Both the position numbers and the translations under genes were made by a program. Positions 32,909 through 43,196 of a stretch of 64,000 nucleotides of DNA are shown here, in pieces (positions within the stretch are counted from its first letter, which is position 1; every line of letters begins with the position of its first letter). This DNA comes from Clostridium beijerinckii (GTDB lineage: Bacteria; Bacillota; Clostridia; Clostridiales; Clostridiaceae), in the NCBI GenBank assembly GCA_003129525.1, contig CP029329.1:2151501-2215500 (forward strand), given 5' to 3'. The notes below the pieces were generated by a model, which was not told the DNA's origin, did not search any database, and saw nothing but the letters and a program-made list of their open reading frames with translations.

Positions 32909-34090
32909 ATGAAAAATGTATATATGGACTATTCAGCTACAACTTATGTTAAGCCAGAAGTTCTAGAAGAAATGCTTCCTTACTTTACTGAAAAGTTTGG
33001 TAACCCATCTTCATTTTACGGAATATCAAGAATAACAAAAATGGCTATAGATAAGGCTAGAGAGCAAGTAGCAAAATCATTAAACTGCTTACCTGATGAA
33101 GTATATTTTACAGGTGGTGGATCAGAAGCTGACAACTGGGCAATAAAAGGTATTGCATCAGCTCATAAAAACAAAGGGAATCATATAATAACTACTAAAG
33201 TAGAACATCATGCAGTTCTTCATACTTGTGCATACTTAGAAAAAAATGGCTTTGATGTTACATATTTAGATGTTGATGAAGAAGGTTTTATTAGATTAGA
33301 GGATTTAAAGAACGCTATTACTGATAAAACAATTTTAGTAAGTATTATGTTTGCTAACAATGAAATAGGAACAATCCAACCAATAAAAGAAATTGGAGAA
33401 ATTTGTAGAGAAAAGAAAGTTTTCTTCCATACAGATGCAGTTCAAGCAGTTGGAAATATTCCAGTAGATGTTAAAGAAATGAATATAGATATGTTATCAC
33501 TTGCAGGTCATAAGGTTTATGGTCCAAAAGGTATAGGTGTTCTATATATTAAGAAGGGAATTAAGATTGATAACTTAATTCATGGTGGAGCTCAAGAAAA
33601 AAATAGAAGAGCTGGTACAGAAAATATTGCAGCTATTGTAGGAATTGGTAAAGCACTAGAGCTTGCAACTAATAATTTAGAAGAACACATGAAGGAAATG
33701 ATTATACTTAGAGACAAATTAATGGATGGACTTTTAGAAATTCCATATACTAGATTAAATGGACCAAAGGGAGATAAAAGATTACCTGGAAATGTTAATA
33801 TATGTTTCAGATTTATAGAAGGGGAATCAATTCTTTTATCACTAGATTTCAAAGGGGTTTGTGCTTCAAGCGGTAGTGCTTGTACATCAGGATCATTAGA
33901 CCCATCACATGTATTACTAGCAATTGGGCTTCCTCATGAAATAGCTCATGGATCATTAAGACTTACAATGGGAGATGGATCAACAGAAGAAGATGTAGAT
34001 TATGTTCTTGAAGTTGTACCACCGATTATTGAAAGATTAAGAAATATGTCACCATTATGGGATGACTTTTTAAAGAAAGGGGAAAAATAA
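32909..34090 (+). CDS. nifS: Cysteine desulfurase (NifS/IscS type)
   Basis: PLP enzyme that takes sulfur from cysteine for iron-sulfur clusters and tRNA thiolation. MDYSATTYVKPEVLEEMLPY starts the 393-residue protein; the PLP lysine is K202 in LAGHKVYGPKG; the persulfide cysteine is C325 in SSGSACTSGSLDPSHVL, in the long-loop context of group I enzymes. Its start is 2 bases past the rrf2 stop and its stop is 1 base before the nifU start. It likely serves both NifU and MnmA encoded downstream. Confidence 0.96.
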   Translation: MKNVYMDYSATTYVKPEVLEEMLPYFTEKFGNPSSFYGISRITKMAIDKAREQVAKSLNCLPDEVYFTGGGSEADNWAIKGIASAHKNKGNHIITTKVEHHAVLHTCAYLEKNGFDVTYLDVDEEGFIRLEDLKNAITDKTILVSIMFANNEIGTIQPIKEIGEICREKKVFFHTDAVQAVGNIPVDVKEMNIDMLSLAGHKVYGPKGIGVLYIKKGIKIDNLIHGGAQEKNRRAGTENIAAIVGIGKALELATNNLEEHMKEMIILRDKLMDGLLEIPYTRLNGPKGDKRLPGNVNICFRFIEGESILLSLDFKGVCASSGSACTSGSLDPSHVLLAIGLPHEIAHGSLRLTMGDGSTEEDVDYVLEVVPPIIERLRNMSPLWDDFLKKGEK

Positions 34091-34091
34091 T

Positions 34092-34529
34092 ATGATATAT
34101 AGTGAAAAGGTAATGGAACATTTCCAAAATCCAAGAAATGTTGGAGAAATAGAGGATGCAAATGGTGTAGGTGAAGTTGGAAACGCTAAGTGTGGAGATA
34201 TAATGAAAATCTACCTTAAGGTTGAAGATAATATTATAAAAGATGTTAAATTTAAAACTTTTGGATGTGGATCAGCTATTGCATCCTCATCAATGGCAAC
34301 TGAATTAATTAAAGGAAAAACTTTAGATGAAGCTTGGGATTTAACTAATAAAGCTGTTGCAGAAGCATTAGATGGACTTCCACCAGTAAAAATGCATTGC
34401 TCAGTACTTGCAGAAGAAGCAATTCATAAGGCTATAAACGATTATAGATCAAACAATGGATTAGAAGTAATACCAATGGAAGAGCATAGTGATGAAGAGT
34501 TACATGCTGCTGTTCATGGGGAAGAGTAA
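34092..34529 (+). CDS. nifU: Iron-sulfur cluster assembly scaffold NifU/IscU
   Basis: 145-residue scaffold with the three cluster cysteines in [23 protein letters not shown] and [12 protein letters not shown]. It lacks the extra C-terminal thioredoxin-like domain of nitrogen-fixation NifU, so it is the short clostridial type. The acidic, histidine-containing tail ([16 protein letters not shown]) is a small peculiarity. Directly downstream of the desulfurase. Confidence 0.95.
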   Translation: MIYSEKVMEHFQNPRNVGEIEDANGVGEVGNAKCGDIMKIYLKVEDNIIKDVKFKTFGCGSAIASSSMATELIKGKTLDEAWDLTNKAVAEALDGLPPVKMHCSVLAEEAIHKAINDYRSNNGLEVIPMEEHSDEELHAAVHGEE

Positions 34530-34540
34530 TAGGTGAATTT

Positions 34541-35617
34541 ATGAAGAAAAAAGTTTTAATAGGTATGAGTGGTGGTGTAGATAGTTCTGTTGCTGCATAT
34601 TTATTGAAACAGCAGGGATATGAAGTCATTGGTGCTACAATGCAAATTTGGCAACATGATGATGAATTTGAAGAAAAAGAAGGGGGCTGCTGCTCCCTTT
34701 CTGCTGTTGAGGATGCAAGACGCGTATGTGACAAACTTGATATACCTTTTTATGTTTTAAATTTTAGAGATTATTTTAAGGAAAAGGTCATAGAGCCTTT
34801 CGTTCAAGAATACATAGATGGAAAAACACCTAATCCTTGTATTGAATGTAATAAACATTTGAAATTTGATGAACTTTTGAGACGTGCAAGAGGAATAGGA
34901 GCAGATTATGTAGCTACAGGTCATTATGCTAAAATTGAAGAACGTGATGGAAGATATCTTTTAATCCGATCTGATGATGATAGTAAGGATCAAACATATG
35001 CACTATATAATTTTACCCAAGATCAATTGGAACATACATTAATGCCTTGTGGAGACTATGAAAAAACAAAAATAAGAGAAATAGCAAAAGAAATTGGCTT
35101 AGCTGTTCATAACAAAAAGGATAGTGAAGAAATTTGCTTTATTCCAGATAATAATCATGGAAGATTTATTTCAGAAGCAAAACCAGGTAGGGTTAAGACT
35201 GGTAACTTTGTTGATAAAAGTGGTAACGTACTTGGAAAACATAAAGGAATTGTATATTATACCATAGGACAAAGAAAAGGACTTGGACTTTCTCTTGGAA
35301 GGCCAGTTTTCGTAACAAGTATAAATGCTAAAACTAATGAAGTTGTCTTAGGTTCTGAAGATGATATATTTAAAACAGATCTAATTGCAACAGAACTTAA
35401 TTTCATTTCGTTTGATAAGTTAGAAAAAGAAATAGAAGTGCAAGCTAAAATAAGATATTCTGCAAAACCAGCAGAAGCAACTTTGACACCACTACCAAAT
35501 GGTAGAGTTAAAGTTTCTTTTAAAGAAAAACAAAGAGCAATGACTAAAGGCCAATCAGTTGTATTTTATGATAATGAAGTAGTAGTTGGTGGCGGAATAA
35601 TTGAAACAGTAATTTAA
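34541..35617 (+). CDS. mnmA: tRNA-specific 2-thiouridylase MnmA
   Basis: Thiolates U34 of tRNAs for Lys, Glu and Gln. PP-loop [10 protein letters not shown] (about 10-19), catalytic cysteine in NPCIECN, second catalytic cysteine in SEEICFIP and the RNA-contact KDQTYALY motif. 358 residues, standard. Uses sulfur delivered by the desulfurase two genes upstream. ATG 34541 preceded by AATAGGTGA. Confidence 0.96.
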   Translation: MKKKVLIGMSGGVDSSVAAYLLKQQGYEVIGATMQIWQHDDEFEEKEGGCCSLSAVEDARRVCDKLDIPFYVLNFRDYFKEKVIEPFVQEYIDGKTPNPCIECNKHLKFDELLRRARGIGADYVATGHYAKIEERDGRYLLIRSDDDSKDQTYALYNFTQDQLEHTLMPCGDYEKTKIREIAKEIGLAVHNKKDSEEICFIPDNNHGRFISEAKPGRVKTGNFVDKSGNVLGKHKGIVYYTIGQRKGLGLSLGRPVFVTSINAKTNEVVLGSEDDIFKTDLIATELNFISFDKLEKEIEVQAKIRYSAKPAEATLTPLPNGRVKVSFKEKQRAMTKGQSVVFYDNEVVVGGGIIETVI

Positions 35618-36074
35618 TAATCAATGTTCAATGTTTAATTATTAATAAGTGAGAATTGAGTACTTATAATTGACAATTAAGGACTATATAAAAATAAATT
35701 TGAAATTTATTTTTATATAGTCCTTTTTATTGTATAACTGGTTTCGTATTTTCAAATACGAGGAAAGTATAAAAAATAAAAAGTTAAAGAAATTACGGAG
35801 TAATTTCATCAACCATTATTGATCAAAACCTTATTTAATTTCTTAACACCCAAGTTTTTCCCTAACATATTTTATTAGTTTGAATTTGCTTTTGTATCTG
35901 CAGCATTAACCCATATTTTAATTCATAGGCAGGGATTAGAACTATTTAAACTCACCTATTGTATAAGTAATATATCTAGAACAAATGTGCGTATAAAACA
36001 ATTAGTTTTGGCAATCATTATAATATAGTAAATGTTAATTAAAATGAAAACTACAAATTATAATGAGGTGCTAA
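35618..36074. other. Intergenic region with terminator and degraded sequence
   Basis: A perfect hairpin (35680-35728; AAGGACTATATAAAAATAAA pairs with its complement before TTTTTAT) ends the operon. In front are degenerate TTCAATGTTCAATG/AATTGACAATT repeats. 35760-36000 contains nothing I recognise. Confidence 0.6.
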
Positions 36075-36974
36075 ATGATTAAATTATTAGATCCTAAAAA
36101 TGACTTGGTATTTCAAAAATTATTTGGGATGAAAAAGAACAAAAGTATCTTAATTAATTTTTTAAATGCAGTACTTGAACTCGATGGATTAGATAAAATA
36201 AAAGATGTATCTTTTGAGGAAAAACAACTTGATGTGACGCTTTTAACTAGTGAGAAATTAAGCATATTAGATCTACATGTAGTCACTGAAACACAAATAA
36301 ATATTAATGTGGAAATTCAGCTTATAAATCAGTATAATATGATAAAGAGAACTATATTTTACTTATCAAAAATGATATTAAGCCAGTTGAAAAAAGGTGA
36401 AGATTATTCTGCTTTGAGTAGAACGATTACCATAAACATTTTAAATTTCAATTATTTAGAGGAAGATAATTTTATAAATAATTATCTTTATCACAATAAA
36501 AAAACGAAAAAAATGTTATCTGATTTATGCGAAATTATCTTTATTGAATTACCTAAATTTAATATAACACATAAAGACTATAATGATAAACTTCATAAAT
36601 GGTTAACTTTTTTAGCAAATCCAAGTGGAGAGGAGATTCAAGATATGGCGAAAACTGATGGTGAAATAAAAGAAGCAATGGACACATTGTATGATATAAG
36701 TTCAGATGAAGAATTAAGAAGATTAATTGACTTAAGAGAACTAGCTATTATGGATGAACAAAATAGATTGAATGGTGCTAAAAAAGAAGGGATAAAAGAA
36801 GGAATAGAACAAGGAAAATCAGAACTTTTGATTAAGCAGCTATCAAAGAAATTTAAAATACTCCCAGAGGAATACAAAAAGAAAATAAAACTTTTACCAC
36901 TAGAAACTATAGAAAGTATAGGTGTAGAAATATTTGATATGGAATCTATTGAGGATTTAAAAAAGTATTTTTAG
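36075..36974 (+). CDS. Rpn family PD-(D/E)XK nuclease (recombination-promoting, transposase-like)
   Basis: 299 residues. LLDPKNDLVFQKLFGMKKN opens the protein, then LDLHVVTETQININVEIQL supplies the D-x(n)-E-x-Q nuclease core (about 75-93). A QGKSELLIKQLSKKF tail follows a charged helix with repeated KEGIKEG units. RpnA-like proteins promote RecA-independent recombination in E. coli and are common in clostridia in many copies. ATG 36075 behind GAGGTG. Monocistronic, ended by the hairpin at 37023. Confidence 0.88.
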   Translation: MIKLLDPKNDLVFQKLFGMKKNKSILINFLNAVLELDGLDKIKDVSFEEKQLDVTLLTSEKLSILDLHVVTETQININVEIQLINQYNMIKRTIFYLSKMILSQLKKGEDYSALSRTITINILNFNYLEEDNFINNYLYHNKKTKKMLSDLCEIIFIELPKFNITHKDYNDKLHKWLTFLANPSGEEIQDMAKTDGEIKEAMDTLYDISSDEELRRLIDLRELAIMDEQNRLNGAKKEGIKEGIEQGKSELLIKQLSKKFKILPEEYKKKIKLLPLETIESIGVEIFDMESIEDLKKYF

Positions 36975-37022
36975 ATATACAATAAATTAAAGAGAATAGA
37001 ATAAAGATTATATAAGGTTTAA

Positions 37023-37063
37023 GGACTAGTTACAAAATTAAGTGACTAGTCTAAATTTTTTTG
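37023..37063 (+). terminator. Terminator after the Rpn-family gene
   Basis: ACTAGTTAC pairs with GTGACTAGT, followed by a T-run (ATTTTTTTG). Confidence 0.75.
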
Positions 37064-37068
37064 TCTCG

Positions 37069-37140
37069 GAAAATTCAATTGCATTAGCAATCCTCTGCCA
37101 CGGACTTCCTTTATTTCGGCGAGATACACGCATAATTTTC
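37069..37140 (-). repeat. Fragment related to the 1185-1579 palindrome
   Basis: On the reverse strand 37108-37140 reads GAAAATTATGCGTGTATC, then TCGCCGAAATAAAGG. The palindrome's 5' arm (1203-1240) has GAAAATCATACTTATGTGTA, then TATCCGCCGAAATAAAGG. The 13-base string GCCGAAATAAAGG is identical. Only one arm is present. Confidence 0.6.
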
Positions 37141-37201
37141 TTTTTTGGTGGGTAAGATATGGATAACAAAATTACCTATATTGATGCACTGGAGGGAGAA
37201 A

Positions 37202-37702
37202 ATGTTTAAGACTAGGGATTTTTACTTCAAAAAAGTTTATAATATTAAAGGTAAAAAAATTGGAATTATAGAAGATTTATATATAGATTTTTATCTGGGA
37301 AAAGTTGTGGGCTTTAAAGTATCTAATAGTACTTTGTTTTCTAAAAAAAATTATGTTGATATGGAAGATATTATAGAGATAGGTGAAGATATAATAATAA
37401 ACTCTATAAGAAAAGGAGAAGGGTTAACATTTAAAGAAATTAAATATATGGAAATAATTGATACTCTAAGCAATATAAAAGGAGTTTTGGAAGATATAAT
37501 AATAGATATACAAGATTATTCAATAAAAGCTATTGTGATAAGTTCGGGATTAATAGATAAAATGATAAAAGGTAAGCAAATTATTCTTTTAAATAGGTGT
37601 ATACTTGGAGAAAGGTATATATTATATACAGGAAATGAAGGCATTTCATTTAAATCAATGCCGCATAATATGGAGCAATATAATGCAATTAAGAAAGCAT
37701 AA
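37202..37702 (+). CDS. PRC-barrel domain protein
   Basis: 166 residues with two PRC-barrel units. The first (FKTRDFYFKKVYNIKGKKIG, then LYIDFYLGKVVGFKV) and the second (from about 90: SNIKGVLEDIIIDIQDYSIKAIVIS) are clear. The start is ATG 37202 behind GGAGGG, not 37145. PRC barrels are small adaptor folds found in sporulation protein YlmC/YmxH and in RNA-processing proteins. The gene overlaps the next permease gene by 20 bases, so the two are coupled. Function unknown. Confidence 0.8.
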   Translation: MFKTRDFYFKKVYNIKGKKIGIIEDLYIDFYLGKVVGFKVSNSTLFSKKNYVDMEDIIEIGEDIIINSIRKGEGLTFKEIKYMEIIDTLSNIKGVLEDIIIDIQDYSIKAIVISSGLIDKMIKGKQIILLNRCILGERYILYTGNEGISFKSMPHNMEQYNAIKKA

Positions 37703-38711
37703 AAAGTTAATATTATCCATATTAATTTTATTATGTGTTGCAGCTTTAATATTATCTTACTTTTTTAATCATTCAATAAACACAATAGTAAATATCATTG
37801 TTATGTCCTTTATTTTAGCGTATACTTTAAATCCCATTAGAGATACATTAGAACTAAAATTTAAGATTAGCAAGAAAATGGCTTCTATAATAGTTATATC
37901 TATAATCGTAGGAATTGTTGGCACATGTATAATAGTTATAGTCCCTGCTTTATTCAATGAGATAGCTAATATTGGTAATATATTTGATAAAATAAATATT
38001 TTTTTAGAAGAAGTAGCTTTAAAATATAATTTAAATGACATTCCAGCAATTAATGTAATATATAATGAGATTTTAGAAAAAGGAAATACCGTTTTACTAA
38101 ACTTTTCAGAAAGTGCTGTGGATAATTTAATTAAGTTTAGTGATAATATTATTTCATTTGCAATTATACCAATTATGATTTACTATTTTCTCTGTGATGG
38201 AAATAAGATATACAATAAAAGCTTGTTATTATTGCCTACAGAAAAGAGGGGAATAATTAAACAAATTTTAAAAGATATAGATAGGGTACTAACAAGATAC
38301 ATAACGAGTCAACTGATGCTATCAGGAGTTATAGGAGCCTTGACTTTTGTTTTGCTATTGGCATTAAAAGTCAAATTTCCTCTGTGGATTTCTATTTTAA
38401 ATGCAATATTAAACATAATACCTTATTTTGGACCAATCTTTGGTGCAGTGCCAGCAGTTATAGTTGCACTTTTGGATTCGCCTATAAAAGCACTTTGGGT
38501 GATTGTTGGAATGTTTGTAATTCAACAAGTAGAAGGCGATATTTTAGCTCCTAAAATGACAGGAGATAGTACAGATATGCATCCATTTGTAATAATAATT
38601 TTATTGATTACAGGAGACAATTTTGGCGGGTTTATAGGAATGATATTGGCAGTTCCTATAGCTGTTATAATAAAAGTTTTATATGATGACATAAATTACT
38701 ACTTATTTTAG
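37683..38711 (+). CDS. AI-2E family transporter (PerM-like)
   Basis: 342-residue permease with about eight helices. The family motifs are VVMSFILAYTLNPI-like near the N terminus, a long amphipathic cytoplasmic middle, NIIPYFGPIFGAVPAVIVAL and QQVEGDILAPKMTGDSTDMHP (about 290-310). Start ATG 37683 with GGAG at 37673; the longer frame from 37605 lies inside the PRC-barrel gene. Substrates of this family are mostly unproven (signal molecules, ions, polyprenyl compounds). Confidence 0.88.
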   Translation: MQLRKHKKLILSILILLCVAALILSYFFNHSINTIVNIIVMSFILAYTLNPIRDTLELKFKISKKMASIIVISIIVGIVGTCIIVIVPALFNEIANIGNIFDKINIFLEEVALKYNLNDIPAINVIYNEILEKGNTVLLNFSESAVDNLIKFSDNIISFAIIPIMIYYFLCDGNKIYNKSLLLLPTEKRGIIKQILKDIDRVLTRYITSQLMLSGVIGALTFVLLLALKVKFPLWISILNAILNIIPYFGPIFGAVPAVIVALLDSPIKALWVIVGMFVIQQVEGDILAPKMTGDSTDMHPFVIIILLITGDNFGGFIGMILAVPIAVIIKVLYDDINYYLF

Positions 38712-38790
38712 TTGAGAGTTGAAAGGAAAATTGATATAGGTTAAAATCTTGACTCTCCATTTTCAATTTTCCACTAAATAAAGTTGTATA

Positions 38791-38819
38791 TTGACATAAT
38801 TATCTATATGAAATATAAT
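38791..38819 (+). promoter_or_regulatory. Sigma-A promoter of alaS
   Basis: TTGACA (38791-38796), 17-base spacer, TATAAT (38814-38819), directly upstream of the T-box leader. Confidence 0.85.
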
Positions 38820-38835
38820 TTTGATTAAATAATAA

Positions 38836-39041
38836 AATATTAAGCGATGAATAGGATGAGTAAATTTATTATAGGTATTCAGAGAAGAAGTGGATTTGGT
38901 GAAAACTTCTTATCTATATATTTTGAAGCTACCTAGGAGCTATAATTACTAAGTGATGTATATGATTTATATACATAATTAGGGTGGTACCACGGAATCT
39001 CAGCTTTCGTCCCTTTGTTTTTTAGGGATGAGGGCTTTTTA
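38836..39041 (+). promoter_or_regulatory. T-box leader (alanine) with terminator
   Basis: Contains the T-box core AGGGTGGTACCACGG (38981-38995), a Stem I with GAAGAAGT/ACTTCTT (38884-38911), and a specifier-loop candidate GAAGCTA (about 38925) with the alanine codon GCT. The terminator GCTTTCGTCCCT/AGGGATGAGGGC plus TTTTT (39004-39040) competes with the T-box antiterminator. Uncharged tRNA-Ala should turn alaS on. From 39041 to 39246 no gene is seen; a short open stretch (GNYTNILINNG) has no ribosome site. Confidence 0.93.
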
Positions 39042-39246
39042 TTTGGGAAATTATACAAATATACTGATTAACAATGGGCAAGTGGCTATTAATGATGACG
39101 GAACAAATCAATTAGATGGATTTGAATTAATTAAATAAGAAATTAAAAACACTTCTATATAATAATTTAATTTCCAAAGGAAATTGTACTGTCATTGTTA
39201 ACTGTTAATTGTTAATTGTTAACTGAAAAAAGTGGAGGAATAATTT

Positions 39247-41886
39247 ATGAAATTTACAAAAACAAATGACTTAAGAGAAGCATATTTAAAGTTTTTTGAA
39301 GGAAAAGAACATTTGAGACTAGAGAGTTTTTCTTTAGTTCCAAAGAATGATAAGAGTTTATTATTAATAAATGCTGGTATGGCTCCATTAAAGCCTTATT
39401 TTACAGGGTTACAACAACCACCTAAAAAAAGAATTACAACTTGTCAAAAGTGCATAAGAACTGGTGATATTGAGAATGTAGGAATTACAAGCAGACATGG
39501 TACATTCTTTGAAATGCTTGGAAATTTTTCTTTTGGAGATTATTTTAAAAAGGAAATAATCCCATGGGCGTGGGAATTTATAACAGACGTTTTAGAACTT
39601 CCAAAAGATAAATTATATGTAACAATATATTTAGAAGATGATGAAGCATATGAATATTGGACTACTCTTACAGATGTAGATAAAACTCATATTTTTAGAT
39701 TAGATAAAGAAGAGAATTTTTGGGAACATGGTGCAGGTCCTTGTGGTCCTTGTACAGAAATTCATTTTAATAAAACTGACGAAATTGTTACAACAGCAGA
39801 AGAATTTTTAAACGCAGCAGATGAAGATAAGATTATAGAATTCTGGAATCTTGTGTTTACTCAATTTGATGGAGATGGAAAAGGTAATTACGAAAAACTT
39901 GCAAGTACTAACATTGATACAGGAATGGGGCTTGAAAGACTTGCAACTATAATGCAAGAAAAAAATAGTATATTTGAAATTGATACATTAGAAAATATAT
40001 TAAATGAAGTTGCAAATCTTGCAAATGTTAAATACGGAGATGATCATAAAACAGATATTTCTTTAAGATTAATAACTGACCATATTAGATCTATAACTTT
40101 TATGATTTCTGATGATGTAATGCCATCTAATGAAGGAAGAGGATATGTACTTCGAAGACTTCTTAGAAGAGCTGCAAGACATGGAAAGACTTTAGGAATT
40201 AAAGATGCATTCCTTTGCAATTTATGTGATATTGTTATTAGAGATTCAAAGGATGCATACCCAGAAATAGAAGCGAAAAAAGATTATATTAAGAAAGTAA
40301 TTAAGATAGAAGAAGATAAATTCAGAGAGACTTTGGATTCAGGAATTGAAATATTAAATGGATTCGTAGCTGAATTAAAAGAAAATAATGAAAAAGTTCT
40401 TAAAGGTGCAGATGGATTTAAATTATATGATACTTTCGGTTTTCCTATGGAATTAACAAAAGAAATATTAGAAGATGAAGGTCTGTCTTTAAATGAAGAT
40501 GCTTTCCATGAAGAAATGAAGATTCAAAGAGATAGAGCTAGAAGTGCAAGAAAGACATCTAACTATATGGGTGCAGATGTTAAGATTTCAGATGCAATAG
40601 CTTCAGATATTGAAACTGCTTTTGACGGTTATGACAATGATACTTTAAATGCAGAAGTTAAGGTATTAATTGAAGGAGACGATTTTACAGATACTATAAC
40701 TGAAGGAAATAAAGCTATTGTGGTTACAGATGTTACTCCTTTATATGCAGAAATGGGAGGACAAATAGGAGATACAGGTACTATATTCAATGATAGCTTT
40801 AAGGGTAATGTTGTTGACACTAAAAAGAATATTGGTGGAAAGATAATTCACTTTGTAGAAGTTTTATCTGGAGAACTTAAGGTGGGGGATAAGGTTACTT
40901 TAGAAGTGGATAAAACTAGACGTGAAAGTATTAAGAAAAATCATACTGCAACTCATCTTTTAGATAGAGCATTAGTTGAAGTTCTTGGATCACATGTTCA
41001 TCAAGCTGGATCATATGTAAGTGATGATAGACTTAGATTTGACTTCTCTCATTTTGAAGGCTTAACAGAAGAAGAAATAACAAAGGTTGAAGATTTAGTT
41101 AATGAAGCAATAACTAGCGTAACACCAGTTGTTACAGATGTTATGGATCTTCAAGATGCAAAAAATAGTGGTGCTATAGGTATATTTGATGATAAATATT
41201 CTGACAAAGTTAGAGTTGTAAAAGCTGGAGAATATTCTAAAGAATTATGTGGTGGAACTCATATAGATAATACTGGAAAGATAGGATTATTTAAAATAAT
41301 ATCTGAAAGTGGTATTGCAGCAGGAACTAGAAGAATAGAAGCTGTAATTGGAAAAGAAGCTTATAAATTAGTAAATGAAAAGAAAGATTTGTTAAAAGAA
41401 ATCTCAAGTAAATTTAAATGTTCAGAAAAGGAACTTTTAAATAAACTGGAACAACAAATTAAAGAATTGAAAGAAAAAGATAAAGAAATAGTAGCTTTAA
41501 AATCTAAATTTGCATCAATGGGATTAGATGATATAGTAGCATGTGCAAAAAGCGTTAAAGATATTAATGTAATAGCATATGAATTAAAAGATGTTGATTC
41601 TGATGCTTTAAGGGATGTTTGTGAAAAAGTAAGAGATAAGGTTGAAAATAGCATAGTATTACTTATGAGCGAAAATGCTGGAAAAGTTATTATATGTGCT
41701 ATGGCAACTAAAGATGCAATAGCTAAAGGTGCTCATTGTGGAAAGCTAATTAAAGAGGTATCAACTATCCTTGGCGGCGGTGGTGGTGGAAGACCAGACA
41801 TGGCTCAAGCTGGTGGAAAATTACCAGAAAAAATACAAGAAGCAATAAATGAGTCTTATAAAATAGTGGAAATTTTAGCAAAGTAG
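39247..41886 (+). CDS. alaS: Alanyl-tRNA synthetase
   Basis: Class II synthetase of 879 residues. Catalytic motif 2 [16 protein letters not shown] (about 82-97), the central tRNA-binding region with [18 protein letters not shown], the editing domain with [11 protein letters not shown] and CGGTH, and the C-terminal DHHA1 domain with [15 protein letters not shown]. Full length. ATG 39247 behind GTGGAGG. Controlled by the T-box leader upstream. Confidence 0.98.
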   Translation: MKFTKTNDLREAYLKFFEGKEHLRLESFSLVPKNDKSLLLINAGMAPLKPYFTGLQQPPKKRITTCQKCIRTGDIENVGITSRHGTFFEMLGNFSFGDYFKKEIIPWAWEFITDVLELPKDKLYVTIYLEDDEAYEYWTTLTDVDKTHIFRLDKEENFWEHGAGPCGPCTEIHFNKTDEIVTTAEEFLNAADEDKIIEFWNLVFTQFDGDGKGNYEKLASTNIDTGMGLERLATIMQEKNSIFEIDTLENILNEVANLANVKYGDDHKTDISLRLITDHIRSITFMISDDVMPSNEGRGYVLRRLLRRAARHGKTLGIKDAFLCNLCDIVIRDSKDAYPEIEAKKDYIKKVIKIEEDKFRETLDSGIEILNGFVAELKENNEKVLKGADGFKLYDTFGFPMELTKEILEDEGLSLNEDAFHEEMKIQRDRARSARKTSNYMGADVKISDAIASDIETAFDGYDNDTLNAEVKVLIEGDDFTDTITEGNKAIVVTDVTPLYAEMGGQIGDTGTIFNDSFKGNVVDTKKNIGGKIIHFVEVLSGELKVGDKVTLEVDKTRRESIKKNHTATHLLDRALVEVLGSHVHQAGSYVSDDRLRFDFSHFEGLTEEEITKVEDLVNEAITSVTPVVTDVMDLQDAKNSGAIGIFDDKYSDKVRVVKAGEYSKELCGGTHIDNTGKIGLFKIISESGIAAGTRRIEAVIGKEAYKLVNEKKDLLKEISSKFKCSEKELLNKLEQQIKELKEKDKEIVALKSKFASMGLDDIVACAKSVKDINVIAYELKDVDSDALRDVCEKVRDKVENSIVLLMSENAGKVIICAMATKDAIAKGAHCGKLIKEVSTILGGGGGGRPDMAQAGGKLPEKIQEAINESYKIVEILAK

Positions 41887-42022
41887 TATACTTTTTAAAA
41901 AATATAGGTTATAATCTAAGTATTGATTAGTGAATAAATTTTTAAGATTAAGCTAATAATACTATGGATATAGTTTCCTTATATACTGATTAGGGGGGTG
42001 TGTTGCTTTAGGCAACGATACT

Positions 42023-42280
42023 ATGAGTAATAATATTGAACATACAATGCAATTTGATTTAAGTAAGAATAAAGAAGCCCTTACAAAAACAATATTAACA
42101 GAGGTTTATAATTCATTACAACAAAAAGGATATAATCCTATAAATCAGTTAGTTGGATATTTGATTTCAGGAGACCCTACTTACATCACTAATTACAACG
42201 GAGCAAGAGCTTTAGTACGAAAACTCGAAAGAGATGACATACTAGAAGAGGTTATAAAGTCTTATTTAGAGATAAAGTAG
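42023..42280 (+). CDS. ireB: IreB family regulatory phosphoprotein (DUF965)
   Basis: 85-residue protein (MQFDLSKNKEAL, then YNPINQLVGYLISGDPTYIT and YNGARALVRKLERDDILEE) of the IreB family, a substrate of PASTA Ser/Thr kinases linked to cephalosporin tolerance in enterococci. The ribosome site AGGGGGG (41992-41998) is too far from ATG 42023, but GTTGC/GCAAC (42002-42016) folds between them and leaves about 9 unpaired bases. alaS-ireB-ruvX is a conserved Firmicutes order. A terminator follows. Confidence 0.93.
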   Translation: MSNNIEHTMQFDLSKNKEALTKTILTEVYNSLQQKGYNPINQLVGYLISGDPTYITNYNGARALVRKLERDDILEEVIKSYLEIK

Positions 42281-42316
42281 AGAGTGCCCGTTTATAACGG
42301 GCACTCTTATTTTTTA
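42281..42316 (+). terminator. Terminator between ireB and ruvX
   Basis: AGAGTGCCCGTT pairs with AACGGGCACTCT before TTTTTT. Perfect stem; ruvX must depend on readthrough or its own promoter. Confidence 0.88.
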
Positions 42317-42333
42317 AGAGGTGCGGAAATTTG

Positions 42334-42750
42334 ATGATTCGGATACTAGGATTAGATGTAGGTTCAAAGACTATAGGAGTTGCAGTAAGTGATCCATTAG
42401 GGTTCACAGCTCAAGGGTTGACTACAATAAGAAGAACTAAAAAAGAACAAGATATACAAGAAATAAAGAAGTTTTGTGATGAATATGATGTAAAAGTTAT
42501 AGTAATTGGACTTCCAAAGAATATGAATGGAACAATAGGACCATCTGGAGAAATCACAATGGCTTTTGGTAAGCTTATCGAAGAAGAACTTAAAGTTGAA
42601 ATAAGATTTTGGGATGAACGTTTAACTACTGTTGCAGCACATAAAGCAATGATTGAAGCTGATTTATCAAGAAGTAAAAGAAAAAAAATAGTAGATAAAG
42701 TAGCATCAACGTACATACTTCAAGGATATTTAGATATGATTTCAAGATAA
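42334..42750 (+). CDS. ruvX: Putative pre-16S rRNA nuclease / Holliday junction resolvase RuvX (YqgF)
   Basis: 138-residue RNase H-fold protein. [20 protein letters not shown] starts the domain and holds the first catalytic aspartate; [13 protein letters not shown] is the middle motif; [12 protein letters not shown] holds the later acidic residues. ATG 42334 behind AAGAGGTG. YqgF processes 16S rRNA 5' ends in E. coli; the resolvase activity is less settled. Confidence 0.94.
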   Translation: MIRILGLDVGSKTIGVAVSDPLGFTAQGLTTIRRTKKEQDIQEIKKFCDEYDVKVIVIGLPKNMNGTIGPSGEITMAFGKLIEEELKVEIRFWDERLTTVAAHKAMIEADLSRSKRKKIVDKVASTYILQGYLDMISR

Positions 42751-42872
42751 AATGTGTAATTGTTTGGAGCTTAAAATTGAAATTTAAATAAGTATATTTA
42801 TAGAAAAATTAAAAATTAAATATACTTTTATTAATAATTTTTAAAAAAATAAAAAGTAGAAAGGATACATTT

Positions 42873-43151
42873 ATGGATAAAGATGCGAAATATGTATATA
42901 TACCTGATCAAGACGGAAATGACGTTAAATTTGAGGTTATTATATACTTTGAAATAGAAAAATTAAAAGGCCAATATATAATTGCGTCACCAGCATTTGA
43001 AGAAAGTGATGAAGCATATGCTTTTAAAATTTTCAAAGATGAAGATGGTAGTGAAGTGTTTATAGCACTAGAAGACGAAGATGAAGAATTTGAAATGGTA
43101 TTAGAAACTTATGATACCCTTATGAATGAAGACGGTTTAGTTGAAGAGTAG
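42873..43151 (+). CDS. DUF1292 domain protein (YrzB-like)
   Basis: 92-residue, strongly acidic protein (EDEDEEFEMVLETYDTL). The VYIPDQDGNDVKFEVIIYFE opening is typical of DUF1292, which follows yqgF in most Firmicutes. Start ATG 42873 behind AAAGGA. Function unknown. The 122 bases before it are AT-rich without a clear terminator. Confidence 0.88.
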   Translation: MDKDAKYVYIPDQDGNDVKFEVIIYFEIEKLKGQYIIASPAFEESDEAYAFKIFKDEDGSEVFIALEDEDEEFEMVLETYDTLMNEDGLVEE

Positions 43152-43196
43152 TATATTAGAGCAGTGATTATTAAAATATAAAGTGAGGTGTTATGT

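Noticed and set aside
39041-39138. Short open frame (GNYTNILINNGQ, then VAINDDGTNQLDGFELIK) between the T-box and alaS
   Set aside because: No ribosome site or ATG, and it sits inside the alaS leader transcript. Perhaps a remnant; not annotated as a gene.
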